From assembly GCA_029062005.1 (NCBI GenBank), contig JAIDQZ010000010.1:1-64000 (forward strand): 64,000 bases of DNA, read 5' to 3'. Every line of letters begins with the position of its first letter. The stretch's first letter is position 1. The position numbers and the translations under genes were made by a program. This DNA is from Muribaculaceae bacterium (lineage in GTDB: Bacteria > Bacteroidota > Bacteroidia > Bacteroidales > Muribaculaceae). The notes beneath the pieces are model-generated. The model saw only the letters and a list, made by a program, of their open reading frames with translations. It did no database searches and was not told where the DNA came from. This document shows positions 49,306 to 58,882 of the stretch, one piece after another.

Positions 49306-50598
49306 ATGAGCGAACGATTAGTTGTCACCGGCTCACAGTGGGGAGACGAGGGCAAAGGAAAGATTACCGACTATTTCGCATGCCGCGCCGACATGGTGGT
49401 ACGCTATCAGGGCGGCAACAACGCCGGACATTCCGTAATGTTCGACGGTCATAAATACTCTCTCCAGAGTATTCCCTCCGGCATCTTCAACCCTAAGACC
49501 GTCAATGTAATGGCAAACGGCATGGTGGTGAATCCCGTCTCAGTGATAGCTGAGCTGGAAAAACTCCATAATCAGGGTATCACTGATTATCAGCTATATA
49601 TATCTGATCGGGCAGCCATGGTGATGCCGTGGCACAGCATGCTTGACGGAGCAAGCGAAAGCCTGAAGGGAGACGCGAAGATAGGCACTACAAAGAAAGG
49701 TATCGGTCCGGCTTATACCGACAAATATTCACGTCTCGGACTCCGGATGGGCGATCTTCTTGATCCCGAATACTTTGCAGAACGCCTCAAAGCTGCGCTC
49801 GAAGTGAAGAATATGGAACTCAAGATGTACGGTCTCGAACCTCTCGACTATCAGCAGGTCTACGATCAATATATGGAGATAGCGAAAGTGCTCGGACCTC
49901 GCATCTGCGACACAAGCCTTCTTATCGACGATGCGATCCACACCGATGCGAAGATCCTTTTCGAAGGAGCACAGGGCATGATGCTCTGCATCGACCATGG
50001 CACATATCCTTATGTCACATCATCATGTCCTTCAGCCGCCAGCATCTCTCAGGGCGCAGGAATCGCACCTAAATGGATCGAGAACGTTGTCGGTGTCGCC
50101 AAGGCATACTGCACGCGTGTGGGAGAAGGACCATTTCCCACGGAGCTCTTTGATGAAACGGCACATGAGATACGCGAACGTGGTCATGAATACGGTACTG
50201 TCACCGGACGTCCTCGCCGTATCGGATGGTTTGATGCTGTTGTGGCGCGCTACACTGCCCGGCTTGCAGGTATCGACTATTGGGCACTTATGCTTTTCGA
50301 TGTCCTCTCAGGTCTCGACAAGGTAAAGATATGCGTGGGCTACGAACTCGAAGGCAAGGAAGTAATGGCTCCCCCTTCCACCATCCACAAGCTTGCACAG
50401 TGCAAACCCGTCTACATTGAGATGGAAGGCTGGAAGGAAGATATCACCGGTTGTAAAAGCTATGACGAGCTCCCTGAGGCAGCGAAGGCATATGTAAGAA
50501 AGATCGAGGAACTCACCGGCACAAAGGTAGGCATCATTTCCGTCGGACCCGACCGTTCCCAGACCATCATGATCTCCGAAAAGCTAAAAGCATTTTAA
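49306..50598 (+). CDS. purA: Adenylosuccinate synthase
   Basis: 'VVTGSQWGDEGKGKITDYFACRADMVVRYQGGNNAGHSV', 'IGTTKKGIGPAYTDK', 'YGTVTGRPRRIGWFD'. Confidence 0.95.
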   Translation: MSERLVVTGSQWGDEGKGKITDYFACRADMVVRYQGGNNAGHSVMFDGHKYSLQSIPSGIFNPKTVNVMANGMVVNPVSVIAELEKLHNQGITDYQLYISDRAAMVMPWHSMLDGASESLKGDAKIGTTKKGIGPAYTDKYSRLGLRMGDLLDPEYFAERLKAALEVKNMELKMYGLEPLDYQQVYDQYMEIAKVLGPRICDTSLLIDDAIHTDAKILFEGAQGMMLCIDHGTYPYVTSSCPSAASISQGAGIAPKWIENVVGVAKAYCTRVGEGPFPTELFDETAHEIRERGHEYGTVTGRPRRIGWFDAVVARYTARLAGIDYWALMLFDVLSGLDKVKICVGYELEGKEVMAPPSTIHKLAQCKPVYIEMEGWKEDITGCKSYDELPEAAKAYVRKIEELTGTKVGIISVGPDRSQTIMISEKLKAF

Positions 50599-50719
50599 TT
50601 TCTAATTTCAAATTTTGAATTTAGAAAAAAAGATTGTATATAAATTTCGCTGAGTAATCGAAGAAATAACATTCTTAATTTTAAATTCAAAATTAGCCAA
50701 AATTCTCAATTGATAAACT

Positions 50720-52192
50720 ATGGGTTTTTTAGATGAAAAAATAGCATTGGAAGGCTTTACATTCGATGATGTCCTGCTCATTCCGGCATACTCGGAGGTG
50801 ATTCCGAGCGAGGTTAAGCTCGGTTCCCGCTTCTCACGCAATATTCCCCTCAATATTCCTTTTGTCTCGGCAGCCATGGACACCGTGACGGAATCAGATA
50901 TGGCTATCGCCATCGCCCGCCAGGGAGGTATCGGAGTGATCCATAAAAACATGAGCATTCAGGCTCAGGCAGATCAGGTGCGCCGTGTGAAGCGTGCCGA
51001 ATCAGGCATGATCTATGATCCGGTGACCATTCATGGCGACAAGACCGTAGGCGATGCGCTCAAGCTGATGCATGATAATCACATCGGAGGTATTCCGGTC
51101 GTTGACAAAGATGGAAAACTCGAAGGAATCGTGACAAACCGCGACCTCCGATTCCAGAAAGACATGGGAATCCTCATAAAGGATGTGATGACAAAGGAAA
51201 ACCTTATCACCACTACCAATCCGAGTCTCTCGGAAGCTTCAGATATCCTTCTGAAACATAAGATCGAGAAACTCCCGGTAGTAGATGCCGACGGAAAGCT
51301 TGAAGGTCTCATCACATACCGCGACATAACGAAAATCAAGGATTATCCCAATGCGGCAAAAGACAGCAAGGGTCGTCTTCGTGTGGCAGCCGGAGTCGGT
51401 GTCACCTCCGACACTCTCGACCGTGTGAAGGCTCTCGTGGAGGCAGGAGCGGATGCCGTTGTGATCGATACTGCACACGGTCACAGCCAGAATGTTGTCA
51501 ACACCCTGAAGAAAGTCAAGGCTGCTTATCCTGCACTTGACGTAGTCGTAGGCAATATCGCGACGGCAGACGCTGCGAGATTCCTCATAGAGGCAGGTGC
51601 CGACGGCATCAAGGTAGGCATTGGTCCCGGCTCCATATGCACCACTCGCATTGTAGCGGGTGTGGGCGTTCCGCAGCTGACAGCAATCTTCGAGGCAGCC
51701 AAGGCAGCACATGAGCTGGGCGTGCCGGTGATAGCCGACGGTGGTCTCCGCTATTCAGGCGACGTTGTGAAGGCACTTGCAGCAGGTGGCGACAGCGTAA
51801 TGATGGGATCAATGTTTGCAGGCACCGAAGAGTCTCCGGGTGAGACAATTATCTATAACGGACGTAAGTTCAAGTCATACCGTGGCATGGGTAGCATCTC
51901 CGCAATGCAGGCAGGATCGAAAGACCGCTACTTCCAGAGCGAGAAGACCGACAGCAGCAAGTTCGTGCCGGAAGGTATCGAAGCACGTGTACCCTATAAG
52001 GGAACCCTCAGCGAGACTATCTATCAGCTCGTAGGCGGACTTAGAAGCGGCATGGGTTATGTAGGTGCACCCGACATCGATCACCTGCACAATGCGAAGT
52101 TCGTGAAGATCACATCTGCGGCAGTCATCGAAAACCACCCCCACGATGTGACCATCACCAAAGAAGCCCCCAACTATACACGTGGTAATTAA
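50720..52192 (+). CDS. guaB: IMP dehydrogenase
   Basis: '[14 protein letters not shown]', CBS pair, '[24 protein letters not shown]', '[10 protein letters not shown]'. Confidence 0.95.
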   Translation: MGFLDEKIALEGFTFDDVLLIPAYSEVIPSEVKLGSRFSRNIPLNIPFVSAAMDTVTESDMAIAIARQGGIGVIHKNMSIQAQADQVRRVKRAESGMIYDPVTIHGDKTVGDALKLMHDNHIGGIPVVDKDGKLEGIVTNRDLRFQKDMGILIKDVMTKENLITTTNPSLSEASDILLKHKIEKLPVVDADGKLEGLITYRDITKIKDYPNAAKDSKGRLRVAAGVGVTSDTLDRVKALVEAGADAVVIDTAHGHSQNVVNTLKKVKAAYPALDVVVGNIATADAARFLIEAGADGIKVGIGPGSICTTRIVAGVGVPQLTAIFEAAKAAHELGVPVIADGGLRYSGDVVKALAAGGDSVMMGSMFAGTEESPGETIIYNGRKFKSYRGMGSISAMQAGSKDRYFQSEKTDSSKFVPEGIEARVPYKGTLSETIYQLVGGLRSGMGYVGAPDIDHLHNAKFVKITSAAVIENHPHDVTITKEAPNYTRGN

Positions 52193-52193
52193 T

Positions 52194-53720
52194 ATGGAAA
52201 AGATATTAATAATTGATTTTGGATCGCAGTATACTCAGCTTATCGCAAGAAGAGTGCGTGAGCTCAACGTGTATTGTGAGATCCATCCCTTCCACAAGGT
52301 GCCGGAGATTGACTCCGATGTGAAAGGTGTGATTCTGTCAGGTAGTCCTTACTCTGTCAATGACCCGGAGGCTCCCAAGCCTTCGCTCGATGCTTTCAAG
52401 GGCAAGCTTCCGCTGTTAGGAGTCTGCTATGGCGCCCAGCTTCTCGCCCAGATGGCAGGAGGAACAGTGAAAGGAGCGCCGAGCCGTGAATACGGTCGCG
52501 CTATGCTCACTGTAGTCGATGACAATGATCCCCTCATGCATGGTCTCCCCTCACCCACCCAGGTGTGGATGAGCCATGGAGACACTATCACTGACATTCC
52601 CGCATCATTCCATATCATTGGAAGCACCGAGAATGTGCGTGTGGCAGCTTATCATATCGAGGGAGAACAGACCTGGGGAATCCAGTTCCACCCCGAGGTA
52701 TATCATTCCACCGACGGCACACAGCTTCTGCGCAACTATGTGATAGGCATCTGCGGATGCTCGGGCACATGGAGTCCCGATTCCTTCATCGAGACCACAG
52801 TGGCTGAGCTGAAGGAAAAGATCGGTGATGATCAGGTGATCCTCGGTCTTTCAGGAGGTGTCGACTCGACAGTGGCAGCAGTACTTCTCAACAAGGCAAT
52901 CGGACACAACCTGCAATGTATCTTCGTAAACAACGGTCTTCTCCGTCTCAATGAGTTTGAGGGCGTTCTTGAGCAATACAAGGGAATGGGACTTAACGTC
53001 AAGGGTGTAGATGCCAGCGAACGTTTCTATACCGACCTCGCAGGCGTTACTGATCCGGAGCAGAAGCGCAAGATAATAGGAAGGGACTTCGTCGAGGTAT
53101 TCAACGAAGAGGCACAGAAATTCAATGGTGCCCGCTGGCTCGCACAAGGCACTATCTATCCTGACGTGATCGAGAGCGTGAGTGTCAACGGACCATCGTG
53201 CACCATCAAGTCACACCATAATGTAGGCGGACTTCCCGAAAAGATGAATCTCAAGGTAGTGGAGCCGCTGCGCCTGCTTTTCAAAGATGAGGTGCGTCGC
53301 GTGGGCAAAGCACTTGGTATCGACCCGCAGCTTCTTGGTCGCCATCCATTCCCGGGTCCCGGTCTTGGTATCCGTATCCTTGGAGAAGTGACTGCAGAGA
53401 AAGTGCATGTGCTTCAGCAAGCCGACGACATCTTCATCAGCAATCTCCGTGAGGCTGGTCTTTATGATCAGGTTTGGCAAGCAGGAGCAATCTTGCTCCC
53501 GGTGCAGAGTGTAGGCGTAATGGGCGATGAGCGCACATACGAACGCTGCTGTGCGCTGAGAGCGGTAATCTCTACCGATGGCATGACAGCCGACTGGGTA
53601 CATCTCCCCTATGAATTCCTTGCCAAAGTCAGCAACGAAATCATCAACAAAGTCCGTGGCATCAACCGCGTAGTCTACGACATCTCTTCAAAACCGCCAG
53701 CCACAATCGAGTGGGAATAA
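52194..53720 (+). CDS. guaA: GMP synthase (glutamine-hydrolysing)
   Basis: '[21 protein letters not shown]', '[17 protein letters not shown]', '[16 protein letters not shown]', C-terminal '[13 protein letters not shown]'. Confidence 0.95.
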   Translation: MEKILIIDFGSQYTQLIARRVRELNVYCEIHPFHKVPEIDSDVKGVILSGSPYSVNDPEAPKPSLDAFKGKLPLLGVCYGAQLLAQMAGGTVKGAPSREYGRAMLTVVDDNDPLMHGLPSPTQVWMSHGDTITDIPASFHIIGSTENVRVAAYHIEGEQTWGIQFHPEVYHSTDGTQLLRNYVIGICGCSGTWSPDSFIETTVAELKEKIGDDQVILGLSGGVDSTVAAVLLNKAIGHNLQCIFVNNGLLRLNEFEGVLEQYKGMGLNVKGVDASERFYTDLAGVTDPEQKRKIIGRDFVEVFNEEAQKFNGARWLAQGTIYPDVIESVSVNGPSCTIKSHHNVGGLPEKMNLKVVEPLRLLFKDEVRRVGKALGIDPQLLGRHPFPGPGLGIRILGEVTAEKVHVLQQADDIFISNLREAGLYDQVWQAGAILLPVQSVGVMGDERTYERCCALRAVISTDGMTADWVHLPYEFLAKVSNEIINKVRGINRVVYDISSKPPATIEWE

Positions 53721-53783
53721 GACCCCATCTCATAAAATATTTTTTAATTTTGAAATCTAAGTTCAAAATAAATGACCTAAAAA

Positions 53784-53810
53784 GGACGCACGGCTCGTGC
53801 GTCCTTTTTA
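53784..53810. terminator. Solo REP hairpin (copy f) acting as a bidirectional terminator between convergent guaA and GH2 genes
   Basis: AAAAAGGACGCACGGCTCGTGCGTCCTTTTTA: the REP hairpin flanked by A-run and T-run between convergent genes. Confidence 0.75.
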
Positions 53811-53825
53811 ATGTTCCTAATTATA

Positions 53826-56651
53826 TTAGAATCTAAAGCGGAGAGAGAGGCGAATTCCTTCATCTCCCGGCTTGATACGCACCTTGGTAGGCTGCGACAA
53901 TGGTCCATGCTCAGAAATGGGCTTGAAGGAACGCATCGCATTAATATCGATAAGAAATGAGATATCTCCTTCCGGAAATGCCTGCATTTTATCCTCTCCT
54001 TTGATGCCATCCGGCTCCTGTGGCGTAAACACCCTTAGAAACACACCATCCGTAGCTGAAGAAACTGTAATGCTTGTATTATCACCCTCCAGAATAGCCC
54101 AGTAAAGCGAACCATGATATCCTTTGAATTCCGGATATACAAGCGATTCAAATGAGTTGCCGGTGATGGTATTGTTATAATCCTTATGCCAACGTCCGAA
54201 ATTGGCACCTCGTTGACGGTTTTTCCACACCCTATAAGGACCGGCACCAAGCCATGTCATTCCTTTCACTTCCGATTCAGGATATGAGAAAGTGATTCCT
54301 ATATCACTTATCTTATCGCTATATATAGGTTCTCCATCAATTTTCCCACCTGCACGATTGAGCATGACAACATCCATAGTCAAAACTCCCTCGCCGTTCA
54401 TCCTCCACACAATACTGTCTATTCCTCCATCATACTTCACCACAAACACAGCGTCATTACCATCCTTATAGACGGTAGATTTTCTTGCCTTTGCTTTCAT
54501 GCCTACAGCTACCGGACCATTTCCAAATGCCACTTTCTTGCCTTCAGACTCTATATCCTTGATGATTCCTGTGTTCCTGTCAAAACTTACCGAGACCGTA
54601 GGAGAAACCAATGTCACAATCCCTTCAGTATCTTTTATCCCGACATTGCCTGAGACGCTTTCTACCGCGTTATTTGCAAGATAATCTGATGCGAACTTCA
54701 CAGGCCAAGTTCGAGTGACTACAGAACGACCCGCAGTATCAAACATTTCGACTTCCAGTATATCCGCGTCAAAAAAATTATCCGGCAGCGAGAAACGTGC
54801 TCGCCCTGTCTCATTCGGTCCGATTGAAGGAAGCGTCACATCTCCTGATTCCATCAAAGACATTTCTCCGCCATTATCCGGTGACTCTACCCTATAGGTG
54901 CACCATTTCATGCTGCACTCATCAAAATTCGTGAAAAGGTATTCATTAGAGACAAGCATAGAGCCGTCAAACGACGTGGTTATATTCAGGGGGGCAAACT
55001 GAATAGGAGCCCAGACATCTCTTATGGTGTAGAAACTACCCTCTTTCTCACGATAAGGACCGACTACACCGTCGCATCCATTTGAGCCGTCGCTGTCAAG
55101 CCAATTATCCTTATCCCTTCTTGCAATAGCTTCGTCGACAAATGCCCAGATAAATCCTCCGGCAAACATAGGGTTGTGCCGATACATACTCCAGAAATCT
55201 TCAAGACCGGCTCCTCCTCCTTTATCGTAGCGCGAATGAAGGAACTCTGTAGGCATAAACACCTTCCATCCATTTCCTAATTTTCCCGGCCCGGTCTGAT
55301 ACGAAGGATAATGATGAGTGTCAATACCATTGAAATCAGCCCATGGGTGCACCACATGCCTGCCTTGCGGATCAAGCAAAGCAAACATGCCGTCAAGAGC
55401 CTTGTTCCAACCGCCCTCATTGCCGTTGCTCCAGAGGATGACACACGGATGATTGACATCTCTGGCTAAGAACTCACGTAAAATACTGAGACCGACCTCA
55501 GTGTCGTAGGCATCGTGCCATCCGGGGAGTTCATCAAGATAAAGCAATCCTATCGAATCGCATATATCAAGAAAATGACTGTCAGGTGGATAATGCGATC
55601 TCACTGCATTCATATTCATTTCCTTGATCAGCATGGCATCAGATATGCTAAGGTTCCTGTCAAGGGCTCTGCCAGTCTCAGGATGGAAAGAATGGCGGTT
55701 GATGCCTTTCAATAATAGTTTTACACCATTTAGATACAATCCATCCTTTTCACGGAACTCGATATCGCGAAATCCTATTCGCTTATTAATAGTGTGGGCA
55801 GGATTTCCCTTTTCATCAATCAAAGAATAAGAAACATCATATAGATGCGGATGCTCGCAATCCCATGGTTTAATGCCATTCCATTCCGTCAAGAACACAG
55901 TGCTATCGCCTGACAGTTTTACACGTTGCTTTCCAAGTGATTCCCCATCTGGCAATGATTTTACTTCTACCTCAACAGAAGAACCTTTTTTAAGCCCTGA
56001 AGTAAAAACAGTGCTTGTCAGCTGCCCGGCAGCACTGGCATCTAAAGCAACGCGCTCTATATGAGTCTTTGGCATAATTTCGAGATATACCGGACGATAA
56101 ATGCCTCCGAAAAGCCACCAGTCAGCTCTTCGCTCAGCTGCATTTACAGAAGGATCAGCCGATTCTTTGCTCACCTCGACTTCAAGCACATTTGAGTCAC
56201 TACCATAATTCAAAAGGTCAGTGATATTGTATGAAAACTCAGTGAATCCACCTTGATGTACCTTTCCTGCTGATTTTCCATTGACCTTAACCGCAGTGTC
56301 GGTCATGGATCCTTCAAACACAATTTTTACATTCTGACCTTTCCATTCTTTCGGAACCTCAAAAACATAGCGATACGTGCCTACTTCACTACTTGGCTTC
56401 GCATTCTTGTCGAGATAGAAACGCCCGTATGTATAAGAACCGAAACCCTGCTGCTCCCATTGTGATGGCACCTCAATTTTTGTCCATTTTCCGGAATTCA
56501 TTCCATCTGAACATATAAAGTCCCATGTGCGGGTATCTGAAGGACCGGTTCCAGACAGATATACACGCTCGGTCTCGACTCCGGAAGAAAAAGTTGAAAA
56601 GAATACAGATAATGTGGCTATCGAGACAAATGATTTTCTTTTTAGATTCAT
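53826..56651 (-). CDS. Glycoside hydrolase family 2 (beta-galactosidase-like)
   Basis: 'WTKIEVPSQWEQQGFGSYTYGRFYLD', 'LLLKGINRHSFHPETGRALD', 'ILWSNGNEGGWNKALDGMFALLD', 'AGGFIWAFVDEAI'. Confidence 0.85.
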   Translation of the reverse strand: MNLKRKSFVSIATLSVFFSTFSSGVETERVYLSGTGPSDTRTWDFICSDGMNSGKWTKIEVPSQWEQQGFGSYTYGRFYLDKNAKPSSEVGTYRYVFEVPKEWKGQNVKIVFEGSMTDTAVKVNGKSAGKVHQGGFTEFSYNITDLLNYGSDSNVLEVEVSKESADPSVNAAERRADWWLFGGIYRPVYLEIMPKTHIERVALDASAAGQLTSTVFTSGLKKGSSVEVEVKSLPDGESLGKQRVKLSGDSTVFLTEWNGIKPWDCEHPHLYDVSYSLIDEKGNPAHTINKRIGFRDIEFREKDGLYLNGVKLLLKGINRHSFHPETGRALDRNLSISDAMLIKEMNMNAVRSHYPPDSHFLDICDSIGLLYLDELPGWHDAYDTEVGLSILREFLARDVNHPCVILWSNGNEGGWNKALDGMFALLDPQGRHVVHPWADFNGIDTHHYPSYQTGPGKLGNGWKVFMPTEFLHSRYDKGGGAGLEDFWSMYRHNPMFAGGFIWAFVDEAIARRDKDNWLDSDGSNGCDGVVGPYREKEGSFYTIRDVWAPIQFAPLNITTSFDGSMLVSNEYLFTNFDECSMKWCTYRVESPDNGGEMSLMESGDVTLPSIGPNETGRARFSLPDNFFDADILEVEMFDTAGRSVVTRTWPVKFASDYLANNAVESVSGNVGIKDTEGIVTLVSPTVSVSFDRNTGIIKDIESEGKKVAFGNGPVAVGMKAKARKSTVYKDGNDAVFVVKYDGGIDSIVWRMNGEGVLTMDVVMLNRAGGKIDGEPIYSDKISDIGITFSYPESEVKGMTWLGAGPYRVWKNRQRGANFGRWHKDYNNTITGNSFESLVYPEFKGYHGSLYWAILEGDNTSITVSSATDGVFLRVFTPQEPDGIKGEDKMQAFPEGDISFLIDINAMRSFKPISEHGPLSQPTKVRIKPGDEGIRLSLRFRF

Positions 56652-56667
56652 AATTTTTTTATATAAA

Positions 56668-58815
56668 TCATTCTACCTTACGGTATACAAGGTCGATAGC
56701 TTCATAATGACGATCTTTCGCATTGTTCCAATGTTCCATAAGCCCAAGGGGCTCAGCCAAAGGTTTTCCATCCGCCATATATACAGTGCCACTGGGTGAA
56801 TTTGGAATTGAGGCAGCCTCACGCAGATATTCATCGCAATAGTTGAGGCTTCCAAATTCGGGCCATTCACCAATTATCATATCCATGCCTACAGCATCTG
56901 CTGCAAGAGGGTCTTGTGAGGCTATGACAGAGCATGCCCAGTCATTGTTGAATGGTTCATTTTGCCATTTCGGATAAGGAGCCCCGTTCACATCACGCGA
57001 CCCATACGTTCCGTCAATCAGAAACAGAAGGCAATTACCACCAAGATGCGGATTTGAGATGAAATCTACAAATGTCTTATAGCCCGGTTTCCCGTTTCGC
57101 TTGTCTTGGCTCACATTATTGTGTGCATTCTTTCGCCATTGAAGTGCAATGTCGGTGGCTCCATACCAGTTTTTCCCTGTTAGAGTCACGCCGGGACCGG
57201 AATGCGTCTTCAACAGAGCACTATTGATTACATAATCAGCATCAACAATGCATTTGGCAAGCCCCCGAGCCATTTTCCCATTGTCGATAGAATAAGTCAA
57301 AGCCTCAGGATAATATTCACATTTCCGGCGTCCTTCTCCTCCGATATTGTCGACAAAAGTCACTTCAGGAAATTCACGATAGATCTTATAATATATACTG
57401 TCGGTAATAGCGCGGCTTGGCTCGCAGATGATGATATCGGAGGGGCGCACACCGCCATCATTGACAAGTGAACGCACTAAAGCAAGAGTCACAAACGGAG
57501 ATGAGTTTAGTTCAATGGTATCTCTATGGGTGATTGCATTATTTAGATTTAACTTCACCGCAATCTTCTCCCCTTTCTTATATCCTTTGTCACCCTTGGC
57601 ATGCCTTGTATTGAAATTTCTGAACATTGCATCCCAACCTTTCTTGGCATTATCCTTTCCTCCTACTATGGCAATTGTCTCTCTTATCATATCGTCGGCA
57701 AGCTTTTGATCGTTCCATCGATCCTCGACCCAAAGGCCTGTCCTGCCATCCCATTTGGCTACTCCGGGTGCATGAACCCACGCCACTCTGCCAGGGACAG
57801 CACCAACAGCCTTCCCGATAGGCTCGTTTGGACCGACAAACAGACGTGGAGCAACCGGATTGAACTCTCCGAAGAACATACGTTTTCGATTGACAGCCTG
57901 ATCAAGTGGCTGAATTGTGGTGGAAGGTCCAAGATCGGGATCTTTCCATGCACACATAGACCACACCATCTCTCCCCCTGGAGTAATCTCTATTGCCTGA
58001 ACAGGAGCATTCAGGGTATCCATTGGTGTCTTGCTCCACTCATTATACCAGTTATTGACGATAGTATTGCCATTTTTGAGTCGTACGGCTTTTTGTGGTG
58101 ATGTGACGCCATAATCCGAAAGATGTTTTTCCCATATCGTATTTCCGCGCCGGTCTATTTCTTTGACAATACTGCCTTTCCCTATGATCAGAAGATTGTT
58201 GGCTTTTCCCACTTCTGCTACAGACCAAGGACCGGGTATATTCCAACGGTCGATTTCCCTTCCGTCGCTATTATATTCCGCTACGAATCCAAGTCCCATA
58301 TTTGCCACCAAGAGAGTTCCTCGTGATGTAAGACGTGCATTTCGGAATTGACCGTGAACCGAACCTTTTTCTGACACAGGAAGAGTAAACTCTTTAAGTA
58401 TTTTCAAGGATGGAATTTCCATCACTACGACCTTGGCAGGCATTCCATTCTGAATGAAAAGCACCTTATCCTCTCCTATTGGCTGTATGGTATGAATCTC
58501 ACAGCCTTCCGGTGCATCATAGCTCCATACTGTAGAATGATCCGGGGCAATTTCAGCAATACCATATTGATGGGCGATCAACATATTTCCATCAGTCATG
58601 AGTACGGCATCGCTGATTTCACCTTCACGTTCAGAGGCAAGATGTTCCCATTCAATCCCTCCATTTTTTACGATGTACATTCGAGGTTGTTTACTTTCTC
58701 CGGCATAGAAAAAGTCATGTTTAAAAAGATCGGTTGATACTGAGGCAAAAACGTGAGTAGATGTCAATAGGGAAAAAGCCATTATAGCTTTACAGATTAG
58801 ATTATTTTGTCTCAT
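56668..58815 (-). CDS. Secreted two-domain protein: N-terminal PQQ/arylsulfotransferase-like beta-propeller + C-terminal DUF362
   Basis: Signal peptide from ATG 58815; propeller repeats 'IAEIAPDHSTVWSYDAPEG', 'VKEIDRRGNTIWEKHLS'; DUF362 'IAVKLNLNNAI...ICEPSRAITDSIYYKIYREFPEVTFVDN...YVINSALLKTHSGPGVTLTGKNWYG'. Confidence 0.75.
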   Translation of the reverse strand: MRQNNLICKAIMAFSLLTSTHVFASVSTDLFKHDFFYAGESKQPRMYIVKNGGIEWEHLASEREGEISDAVLMTDGNMLIAHQYGIAEIAPDHSTVWSYDAPEGCEIHTIQPIGEDKVLFIQNGMPAKVVVMEIPSLKILKEFTLPVSEKGSVHGQFRNARLTSRGTLLVANMGLGFVAEYNSDGREIDRWNIPGPWSVAEVGKANNLLIIGKGSIVKEIDRRGNTIWEKHLSDYGVTSPQKAVRLKNGNTIVNNWYNEWSKTPMDTLNAPVQAIEITPGGEMVWSMCAWKDPDLGPSTTIQPLDQAVNRKRMFFGEFNPVAPRLFVGPNEPIGKAVGAVPGRVAWVHAPGVAKWDGRTGLWVEDRWNDQKLADDMIRETIAIVGGKDNAKKGWDAMFRNFNTRHAKGDKGYKKGEKIAVKLNLNNAITHRDTIELNSSPFVTLALVRSLVNDGGVRPSDIIICEPSRAITDSIYYKIYREFPEVTFVDNIGGEGRRKCEYYPEALTYSIDNGKMARGLAKCIVDADYVINSALLKTHSGPGVTLTGKNWYGATDIALQWRKNAHNNVSQDKRNGKPGYKTFVDFISNPHLGGNCLLFLIDGTYGSRDVNGAPYPKWQNEPFNNDWACSVIASQDPLAADAVGMDMIIGEWPEFGSLNYCDEYLREAASIPNSPSGTVYMADGKPLAEPLGLMEHWNNAKDRHYEAIDLVYRKVE

Positions 58816-58882
58816 GATTATAGGTATGATTTTGTCTTGCAAAGATAATAAATCTATTCGATTATGAAAATTTTTGTATGGC

